A stretch of 43,418 nucleotides of DNA from a virus, in IMG/VR virus record IMGVR_UViG_3300046787_000228, positions 1 to 43,418 of that record, one strand, 5' to 3'. Both the position numbers and the translations under genes were made by a program. The notes under the pieces were generated by a model. The model had not been told where the DNA came from and did no database searches. It saw only the letters and a program-made list of their open reading frames with translations. Of the stretch, positions 16,732 through 21,997 are shown in pieces (within the stretch, counting starts at the first letter, position 1; the number at the start of each line of letters is the position of its first letter).

Positions 16732-17526
16732 TTATTTCGCATTGGTCCATGCGGACCCATTCCAAACCTTCACAACTGCAATAACCCAAGCGGTGCCGTT
16801 CCATACCTTAGCGGTCCCAGGAACGAACGTAGTGCCATTCCATACCTTTCCTCCACTAAACGTAGTAATGGAAGAACTAGAAGACCATCCACCCCAACCT
16901 TCGCTCGAATGAGCACGTGTCTGAATATAGTAGAGACCCGGCGTGGTTGAGGTGAATGTCTCAGTGCGATCAGTGCCCATACCCTGGGCACCAGACCAGG
17001 TGGCGTTATCAGTCGAATATTGATAGTTGTAGTCATCAAGTGCTGGACCTGCAGGAGACAAGTCAGCAGGAATTGCTGACGTAATGTCAATCGCCATTGG
17101 GTTAGCCGAGTTAAGTGCAAGAGTTGGTGCTGCAGGAGCGTTTGGAACACGGGTATGGTTTGTTAAAACAAGCGATTTTGCAGTAATTGTTGCTGTGCCA
17201 ATAGTGCTAAGTCCATAAGCAGTTGCAGAAACAGTAATTGTTTTAGAGCCATCTGCATCATGAACAACCGATTGTGTGGTTGTGGCTTTTATCGTCTTAG
17301 TGTTGTCAGCACGGAAGTCGTAAGTCCAAGACCCCGAATAAGGAGTTCCATTAATACTAATGGACCAAGTTGAACCAGAGTTTAAGTTGTAAGAAGCGTT
17401 GTTACCTGTGGCACTAAGAGTAAACGATACAACCGACGTATTTGTTGGAGCGTCAATAGACGTTTCAGTAACAGTTAGATAAAGAGTTGCTTTACCTGTG
17501 CTAAACGCATCAGACCATTGAGTCAT
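16732..17526 (-). CDS. Fibre/tail-spike-type protein with KVWNG repeats, 264 aa
   Basis: The N-terminal half (about 1-115) is beta-rich and contains HDADGSKTITVSATA, a pattern found in phage minor structural proteins of the DUF859 type. Residues about 130-220 look like a fibronectin type III domain (LDDYNYQYSTDNATWS, YYIQTRAHSSEGWGGWS). The end is three 13-residue units beginning KVWNG (227, 240, 253), seen as exact-period repeats. The protein likely decorates the virion or contacts the host surface. It is 5 bases from the 108-residue protein before it, which also looks fibre-related. Confidence 0.65.
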   Translation of the reverse strand: MTQWSDAFSTGKATLYLTVTETSIDAPTNTSVVSFTLSATGNNASYNLNSGSTWSISINGTPYSGSWTYDFRADNTKTIKATTTQSVVHDADGSKTITVSATAYGLSTIGTATITAKSLVLTNHTRVPNAPAAPTLALNSANPMAIDITSAIPADLSPAGPALDDYNYQYSTDNATWSGAQGMGTDRTETFTSTTPGLYYIQTRAHSSEGWGGWSSSSSITTFSGGKVWNGTTFVPGTAKVWNGTAWVIAVVKVWNGSAWTNAK

Positions 17527-17531
17527 TTAGA

Positions 17532-17858
17532 CTACCAACTAATCCAAAGAGTCCCAGCATTAGCAGAGTTCCAACCAGTCGTAGTAGGTTCAGTCTGCTG
17601 AATATAAACACGTTCACCGGCAACATACTCAACAACAACACCCGAAGGAACAGTCCCAGGAGCCAACTTGTTAGGAGTAATGCTAGTTACACGGTCATTA
17701 GTAACCCAACCGTTAGCAGTAATAGCAGTAATGTTTGCGTCATTACTTGCCGCATAGTCGTTGATCGTCTCAAAGTTAGCGTTCAATACAGAAATGTCTA
17801 CAGGGTCAGTTCCCGCAGGAAGTGACAACTGTAACGGAAAATCACCAGAAGTAGGCAT
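17532..17858 (-). CDS. Small fibre-associated or base protein, 108 aa
   Basis: The central segment VDISVLNANFETINDYA (about residues 20-37) and the end NAGTLWISW resemble short N-terminal attachment modules of phage fibres, in which a 'vn.nf..l' helix and a 'GdlW...' end are common. It may connect the adjacent KVWNG-repeat protein to the virion. I chose the ATG at 17858; a TTG at 17864 has a slightly better spaced GAGG upstream and is possible. It follows the small terminase gene by about 14 bases. Confidence 0.55.
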   Translation of the reverse strand: MPTSGDFPLQLSLPAGTDPVDISVLNANFETINDYAASNDANITAITANGWVTNDRVTSITPNKLAPGTVPSGVVVEYVAGERVYIQQTEPTTTGWNSANAGTLWISW

Positions 17859-17872
17859 AACCAACCAATCTA

Positions 17873-18589
17873 TTAATCCTCGACAATTTCAGCATCAATT
17901 GCCAAAGGAACATTCCACTTAGAAGCAGCCTCCGACACAGCGGAACTAATCTTCTTCAAAGCCTCAGGATCTTCAACATTTCGCTCTACAGCATCAATCA
18001 TAGCAGAGATAACACGATCATACTCAGCGTTCTGAGACTTAGCAGACGGGTCATAATAGCCCGTAATAGCCAATAGATATTTAATAGCATCATTATTACC
18101 AGCCTGAGCACGAGCAGCCAAAGCAGTCAAAGCAGCAGGCACAGACGACCTCAGAAGATCTTCTGAAGTCTTACCGTAGATCCTGGCAAACATCGGTTGC
18201 TTCAACCAACCCTGCCACTGAGCCCACGAAATACCCAACTTCTTCAAACGCTGAAACGGGTCCATGCTCAACGACTGGTCAGTCATTACAGTCAACGCAT
18301 ACGCCTGCTCCGCAGTAATACCCACCGGAGTCTCTACAGGAATACCACGAGCCTCCAACGCCGTTTTAAACTTAGGCGAAGTCAACAACTCGGTTAGAAA
18401 AGGAACCTCAAGCGAACGATCCTGGTCATAAACCGTCTGAACCTCAATAGGGAACCCACGCTGATGAGCCAACCAAGCAGCATTAATCGCCCGTTCAAAA
18501 AGCAACTGCTCCTTAGGCTTACGCAAAGCCTTAGAATTAGTCCGCCCATACACCTCCATGTTAGGCTTCGATTTCTCCAAATCACTCAT
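17873..18589 (-). CDS. Terminase small subunit-like protein, 238 aa
   Basis: The region about 75-185 has the pattern of phBC6A51-type helix-turn-helix phage proteins used as small terminases. A 'ltaeQayaL' helix is followed by MDPFQRLKKLGISWAQWQGW (the DNA-binding HTH) and then NNDAIKYLLAITGYYDPSAK. Small terminases recognise the packaging site and hand DNA to the large subunit. The gene lies on the opposite strand and more than 18 kb around the circle from the large terminase at 36668, which is unusual. The ATG at 18589 overlaps the upstream stop by 8 bases; a longer TTG start is less likely. Family assignment is from motif recognition. Confidence 0.65.
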   Translation of the reverse strand: MSDLEKSKPNMEVYGRTNSKALRKPKEQLLFERAINAAWLAHQRGFPIEVQTVYDQDRSLEVPFLTELLTSPKFKTALEARGIPVETPVGITAEQAYALTVMTDQSLSMDPFQRLKKLGISWAQWQGWLKQPMFARIYGKTSEDLLRSSVPAALTALAARAQAGNNDAIKYLLAITGYYDPSAKSQNAEYDRVISAMIDAVERNVEDPEALKKISSAVSEAASKWNVPLAIDAEIVED

Positions 18590-18863
18590 TAGGCCACTTA
18601 CCATCAAGAACTAACATGGCAATAACAGAATAGTTAGCCAAATCAAGGAAAGAATCCTTAAGACTCTCATTCTCAGGAGTAGCCCCAGAATCAATCAAAT
18701 TATTGATACGAGCCATCTTGTCATGCATACGCACACGCAACCCATTCAACGGACCACCAGGAGACTGAGAAATATTCTTCGGACCATAATCACGATGCTT
18801 CTTCAACAACATCTCCTGACACTCCAAGAAAGTCGCAATAACATCATCATCAAACTTAACCAA
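18582..18863 (-). CDS. Nmad1-like (DUF1599) protein, 93 aa
   Basis: The stretch LLKKHRDYGPKNI, followed by LRVRMHDKMARINNLID and SLKDSFLDLANYSVIAMLVL, matches my memory of the DUF1599 / 'nucleotide modification associated domain 1' family. These are small helical proteins encoded by phages, often near DNA-base-modifying genes. The biochemical role of the family is not settled. No base-modification enzyme is recognised elsewhere in this window. I chose a TTG start at 18863, since GAGGAG sits 7 bases upstream inside the HTH gene and there is no suitable ATG. It overlaps both neighbours by 8 bases. Confidence 0.7.
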   Translation of the reverse strand: MVKFDDDVIATFLECQEMLLKKHRDYGPKNISQSPGGPLNGLRVRMHDKMARINNLIDSGATPENESLKDSFLDLANYSVIAMLVLDGKWPNE

Positions 18864-19359
18864 CAGGCAACTCCTCAATCGCTAACAAATAATCCTCAGA
18901 CACACCCAAACGAGCAACCAAGGCACGAACCAAAGAATCAGGCATACCCCCAAGAAACCCCCCACGCTCATACTTAGCCACCGTCAAACGGTTAATCCTA
19001 AGGAAAGACGCAAAACGAGTAGGATTATCCGCAAACTCAGCACGCCAAGCAGCAAACGAAGGATACAAATCCCTCAACGCCTCAGGCGGCAACTGCAACG
19101 CAGTCATAGCACGCCGAGGCACCAAATCCTCAAACTGCTGCCCAGTCCACGACAAAACCCTAGCCAACAAAGCAGCAGGATCCTCACCAGACAAACGAGC
19201 CAACACCGCAATCACACGATCATTAGGCTTCTTCGTCCTACCCTCCTCAATCTGAGAAACAGTAGCACGAGACACACCCGCCAACCGGGCAAGTTCCTTC
19301 ATCTCCAAACCATGGCGACGGCGAATCACTCGCAAAGGATGAGTTTCATAATTAGGCAT
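18856..19359 (-). CDS. Tandem helix-turn-helix transcriptional regulator, 167 aa
   Basis: Residues about 9-60 form a classical XRE/Cro-type HTH (MKELARLAGVSRATVSQIEE). A second HTH-like unit appears at about 116-160 (RFASFLRINRLTVAKYERGG, then SLVRALVARLGVSEDYLL). It is a DNA-binding regulator, possibly a repressor of the early region read in the opposite direction. It is the first gene of the minus-strand block. The ATG at 19359 is favoured because a TTGCTA-17-TATACT promoter ends 6 bases before it, giving a leaderless message; a TTG at 19374 would lie upstream of the transcript start. No integrase accompanies it, so a lysogenic role is doubtful. Confidence 0.85.
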   Translation of the reverse strand: MPNYETHPLRVIRRRHGLEMKELARLAGVSRATVSQIEEGRTKKPNDRVIAVLARLSGEDPAALLARVLSWTGQQFEDLVPRRAMTALQLPPEALRDLYPSFAAWRAEFADNPTRFASFLRINRLTVAKYERGGFLGGMPDSLVRALVARLGVSEDYLLAIEELPVG

Positions 19360-19365
19360 AACACC

Positions 19366-19394
19366 AGTATACAAACATGCTACGCAAATAGCAA
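19366..19394 (-). promoter_or_regulatory. Near-consensus promoter of the HTH regulator, leaderless
   Basis: On the minus strand TTGCTA (19389-19394) and TATACT (19366-19371) are separated by 17 bases. The expected transcript start falls at or next to the ATG at 19359, so the message has no room for a ribosome site. Leaderless messages are common in actinobacteria and for phage repressors. The spacer holds a 15-base motif (19374-19388) that recurs at 21164 on the other strand and may be an operator. Confidence 0.75.
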
Positions 19395-19654
19395 TAGGCT
19401 ACAAAAAGTGTGCGGGTTATGATACGCATGAAAAAATGACCTGGCACTAGCACCAACATGGTTTCTATATGCGAGATCCAGCGGGGGGGACAACATGCCG
19501 TAGTTCCGCTTGGCAGGGGGCTTGAGGGGGTATTTTGTTTTTGGTCCCCCAAGTTTGGCGTTTTCGACTTGACTGGTATCAACCGCTTCGGGGTGCCGAG
19601 CGGTGGCGTATGCGTAATCTCGCAACGCTCACACATAACCGAAAGGGGTCAGTC
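19395..19654 (+). promoter_or_regulatory. Divergent control region and 5' leader with hairpins
   Basis: This stretch of about 260 bases separates the divergent regulator and the 396-residue gene. It has G-rich and C-rich runs, including GGGGG at about 19523 pairing with CCCCCAAG at about 19547-19554. A stable stem, ACCGCTTCGG with CCGAGCGGT (19580-19603), falls in what would be the leader of the + strand gene. I see no convincing + strand promoter; TATGAT at 19418-19423 is the best weak candidate. A ribosome site (AAAGGGG) precedes the ATG at 19655. No coding sequence here looks real. Confidence 0.45.
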
Positions 19655-20845
19655 ATGCGTTCACGCAAGATTGATGGCAAGGCTCTACGCCTCGCAAATA
19701 GTGCTAAGGCTTCGGCTTTGGCGATTAACGCTAAGGGCGTTAAGGCAGTTACGGCTAAGGCACAACGTGCCTCGGTCATTAAGGCACAACGTGCCTCGGT
19801 CGAGGCATTGGCTAAGCGTGATTACGCTGAAGCCATCGCTTGGGCTAAGCCTCTAGGCTTCGAGGCTTGGGCTTCGGCTCAAGGCTTCGAGGGTCGAGGC
19901 TTGCGTTCAGTCATCGAGGCATCGGCTTCTGCCGATAACCTCGAGGCTCTCGAGGCGTTGAGGTTGCTTGACTCTCACCGCCGTTACACCTCGGCAGTGT
20001 TTGCTCGAGAGTTCGAGTTCGTAAACTTCGAGCGACTAGTTCGCATCGAGGAAGCGAGCCAGCGACAGGGAGGCATTAACCTCGGTTTGGCGGGCTACTC
20101 ACCAGCAGACATCGTTCAGTTGGCAGTCGTTCGAGCATGGGCTCGAGCAGTAGGGCACGCTCTACTCTCGACCCGAGCAGTGCCAGCAGGTGAGGCGGAG
20201 GCTATCCGCCGAGCACTATCGGCTCGCTCTCTCAACGACTTCGAGGATGCTCTCGAGGCTCGAGAGTTCACCCGTTGGAACATCGAGGTCGCCAAGTCGG
20301 GCAAGGTATACGCTCGCAAGTTGGACACCTCGAGCAAGGTCGAAAAGGTCGCCAAGTTGGCAGACACTTTCGCCTCGCTCAAGGGGCTAACCGATGCCTA
20401 TGGCATGAACGCATCGTTCACCATTGGCGAGGTTCAGCGTGAGGTCAAGCGTGTAAAGCGTGAGGGCATCAAGCAGGTTCAGCGTATGCTCGAGGGTCTA
20501 ACCTTCGAGGGTATCTTCACCGCATCGGTCGAGGCATCGGCAAGTGAGCGTGAGTCTTACGGCTTCCGTTCATCGGTCGAGGCTCACCTCGGGTTGGTAA
20601 CAACTCACCTCGAGGATGACTTCATCGCTCGACACTTCGAGGTCGAGGATGAGCGAGGCTCGCTCATCGAGGCTCTCAAGTCGATCGACTTGACCCCTGC
20701 CGAGGCGGATGCCTTGACCCTGGTCGAGTGCCTCTACTCGGGCATGTCGCTCGATGAGGTTCGAGAAGTCTTCGATGACCTCGATGACCGCAAGTTCGCT
20801 CGAGTAATCTCGGCGAGCCAAGACCTCACCGCTCTAGTAGCGTAA
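19655..20845 (+). CDS. Ala/Glu-rich 396-aa protein, weakly sigma-factor-like, unusual codon use
   Basis: I do not recognise this protein with confidence. It is nearly all helix, rich in Ala, Glu, Arg and Ser. The segment YSPADIVQLAVVRAWARAVG (about residues 148-167) resembles the core helix of sigma-70 region 2. The end, LTPAEADALTLVECLYSGMS then LDEVREV (about 348-374), resembles sigma region 4. Both likenesses are by eye only. Codon use differs sharply from the rest of the genome: GAG, TCG and CTC dominate, and TCGA occurs 37 times by hand count. The ATG at 19655 is preceded by AAAGGGG; upstream ATGs at 19535 and 19610 lack such a site. Two hairpins follow the gene. Confidence 0.8.
   Translation: MRSRKIDGKALRLANSAKASALAINAKGVKAVTAKAQRASVIKAQRASVEALAKRDYAEAIAWAKPLGFEAWASAQGFEGRGLRSVIEASASADNLEALEALRLLDSHRRYTSAVFAREFEFVNFERLVRIEEASQRQGGINLGLAGYSPADIVQLAVVRAWARAVGHALLSTRAVPAGEAEAIRRALSARSLNDFEDALEAREFTRWNIEVAKSGKVYARKLDTSSKVEKVAKLADTFASLKGLTDAYGMNASFTIGEVQREVKRVKREGIKQVQRMLEGLTFEGIFTASVEASASERESYGFRSSVEAHLGLVTTHLEDDFIARHFEVEDERGSLIEALKSIDLTPAEADALTLVECLYSGMSLDEVREVFDDLDDRKFARVISASQDLTALVA
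19757..19801. repeat. 24-base-period tandem repeat with embedded inverted repeat
   Basis: A 21-base unit at 19757-19777 recurs exactly at 19781-19801, within the 5' part of the 396-residue gene. Each unit contains GGCAC-AAC-GTGCC, a 5-bp inverted repeat. In protein terms it duplicates KAQRASV. Two operator-like palindromes spaced by about two helical turns could also bind a protein. Confidence 0.85.
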
Positions 20846-20851
20846 GGGTCA

Positions 20852-20913
20852 GGGGGGAGGGCAACCTCCCCCCAACACCTAGCCCCTCCGGCCTCGGCCG
20901 GGGGGGCTTTTCC
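20852..20913 (+). terminator. Two consecutive hairpins after the 396-aa gene
   Basis: The first hairpin has a perfect 9-bp G/C stem (20852-20860 with 20865-20873) and a GCAA tetraloop. The second (20881-20893 with 20896-20908) has a long G/C stem with one mismatch, followed by TTTTCCC. The second has the form of an intrinsic terminator. The first has no T-run and may stabilise the 3' end of the message. Confidence 0.75.
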
Positions 20914-21252
20914 CTTCGCATAGAAGGAAACGAGTGGAATCTACTAATTGCTCTATCCTACGGTGGCGGGCGTTCCGCCTAACCTAATGAGAAGAACATG
21001 TTCGCATGTTGTTATCATGTGTATCGCCTATGGTGCCAATCCTCACAGGACACGCCACAGACACACACACACACACAGCAGGACCACCCCCACCCCCCCG
21101 GCGGGAAATTAACGGTGGTTCCGCCTAATAAATTGACTCACACGACACAAAAAAAGGTCATTGTTTGCGTAGCACGTTAAATTTTGGTTGACCGTTGTTT
21201 TTGTGTCGGGTGTTTCGCCTGTTCATTTGAGTTACGAGAGAGGTTGGTTGTT
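20914..21252. other. Gene-free stretch with short direct repeats and an (AC)n run
   Basis: I see no credible gene here. The stretch holds an (AC)8 run at 21061-21076. It also holds three of four direct copies of a 13-base motif close to GGTGGTTCCGCCT (20968-20980, 21114-21126, 21208-21220); the fourth is at 21880-21892. A copy of the regulator-promoter motif TTTGCGTAGCACGTT lies at 21164-21178. The region looks regulatory. Confidence 0.5.
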
Positions 21253-21342
21253 ATGACCAAGTTGGAGTTGGCAGACCTTACTGCTAAAGCAATGGTTGAA
21301 GCGGGTTATGACGCTTTGTTCGAGTTGGCTGTTACTAACTAA
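21253..21342 (+). CDS. Very small protein, 29 aa, upstream of a membrane protein
   Basis: An ATG preceded by AGAGAGG (10 bases away) opens a 29-residue frame, MTKLELADLTAKAMVEAGYD and on, ending in TAATG that overlaps the next start. The amphipathic helical sequence and the coupled stop/start suggest it is translated. It could act mainly as a leader that couples translation of the membrane protein. No function is recognised. Confidence 0.45.
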   Translation: MTKLELADLTAKAMVEAGYDALFELAVTN

Positions 21343-21542
21343 TGGCTAAGATGGCGTCTTTGGATGCGGAGCAGCGGGAGATTCCTTGGGAATGGATCTT
21401 GTGGCGTAGGATTATTGCCTTTGCTATTGTTGGTTACCTGTTGTTGTTTGCTATTTTGGTGGTGATGGTTGTTAGCCTGTTTGTCGGAATTAGTGACAGC
21501 GGTGTGACAGCGTTATCCACAGTCTTTACCGTTATGTCGTGA
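21342..21542 (+). CDS. Small single-span membrane protein, 66 aa
   Basis: A charged N-terminus with several Trp residues (about 1-22) is followed by one long hydrophobic segment, about residues 23-50 (IIAFAIVGYLLLFAILVVMVV). The protein is probably anchored in the cytoplasmic membrane with a short outer tail. No family is recognised. Its last codons overlap two GTGACAGC repeats, a DnaA box and half of a palindrome belonging to the candidate origin, so gene and origin share bases. Early-region membrane peptides in phages often act on the host, for example in superinfection exclusion; that is conjecture here. Confidence 0.55.
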   Translation: MAKMASLDAEQREIPWEWILWRRIIAFAIVGYLLLFAILVVMVVSLFVGISDSGVTALSTVFTVMS

Positions 21543-21551
21543 CGACATAAC
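21531..21551. promoter_or_regulatory. Perfect 21-base palindrome, partly repeated at 21821-21836
   Basis: GTTATGTCG-TGA-CGACATAAC has 9-bp perfect arms around three bases. The core TATGTCGTGACGA recurs at 21821-21833 without the full right arm, and a GTTATGTC half-site lies at 21790. This looks like a set of binding sites for a dimeric protein, either an origin binder or the tandem-HTH regulator. Confidence 0.65.
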
Positions 21552-21742
21552 TGTATCTATCGGTATCCATCGGTATATATGGGTAGTAGTGACAGCGTTT
21601 TGCCATTTTAGAAAAAGTTTGTATAGAATGCCCTGATTATGGGTCTATATACTGAGCATTGGAAAAGTTTGGTAAATCGCTGTCACTGCTGTCACTTTAG
21701 GCGTATCCCCAGTATTTTAGCGGGTTACATAGCCTTATTACT

Positions 21743-21780
21743 TGTGGATAACTCTATTTAGAAGGTATGAGTTATCCACA
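21743..21780. repeat. 12-bp inverted repeat made of two DnaA boxes
   Basis: TGTGGATAACTC (21743-21754) and GAGTTATCCACA (21769-21780) are perfect complements around a 14-base A/T-rich centre. Each arm contains a consensus DnaA box facing the other. This could seat two DnaA molecules in opposite orientation or form a cruciform. Confidence 0.85.
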
Positions 21781-21903
21781 GGTAGTATCGTTATGTCATG
21801 CTCTTACGCTTGCGTATTGCTATGTCGTGACGATGTGTTAGGTAGCACCCCTGCTGTCACACTTTTTGGTGTGGTTGGCGGTGGTTCTGCCTTTCATGTT
21901 GTT

Positions 21904-21963
21904 ACACACACTCACACGCTTTTGTGTGTTTGTGTGTAGCACACCATGCGGCCGACCGGTCGG
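21904..21963. promoter_or_regulatory. AC/GT hairpin and 12-base palindrome before the amidoligase gene
   Basis: A run of ACACAC/CACAC (about 21904-21917) can pair with GTGTGT runs (about 21924-21937). A perfect 12-base palindrome, CCGACCGGTCGG, lies at 21952-21963, 34 bases before the amidoligase start. The palindrome is a candidate operator. No promoter hexamers are clear here. Confidence 0.5.
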
Positions 21964-21997
21964 ATGGAATTTGCTAGTCATTGGAGTTGATTAACAG

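Larger units (their letters stand above)
21493..21860. other. Candidate replication origin (DnaA boxes and iterons)
   Basis: Three perfect DnaA boxes (TTATCCACA) lie at 21513-21521, 21743-21751 (reverse) and 21772-21780. GTGACAGC occurs six times: direct at 21493, 21504 and 21589, inverted at 21679, 21688 and 21853. Between them is an A/T-rich tract (about 21597-21675). A 21-base palindrome and a 12-bp inverted repeat carrying two DnaA boxes complete the set. Iterons plus DnaA boxes plus an A/T-rich tract is the usual make-up of a theta-type origin. The phage lacks a recognised DNA polymerase, so recruiting host DnaA is plausible. Confidence 0.65.

Noticed and set aside
19352-19636. Minus-strand frame upstream of the HTH regulator
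   Set aside because: It covers the regulator promoter and G/C hairpins and has no ribosome site; it is a chance frame.
20998-21180. 60-residue frame over the (AC)n run
   Set aside because: Its composition (THTHT, HPHPP) comes from simple repeats, and it has no ribosome site.
21742-21939. 65-residue frame across the origin region
   Set aside because: It runs through DnaA boxes, palindromes and an AC/GT run; the start is poor and the sequence does not look protein-like.
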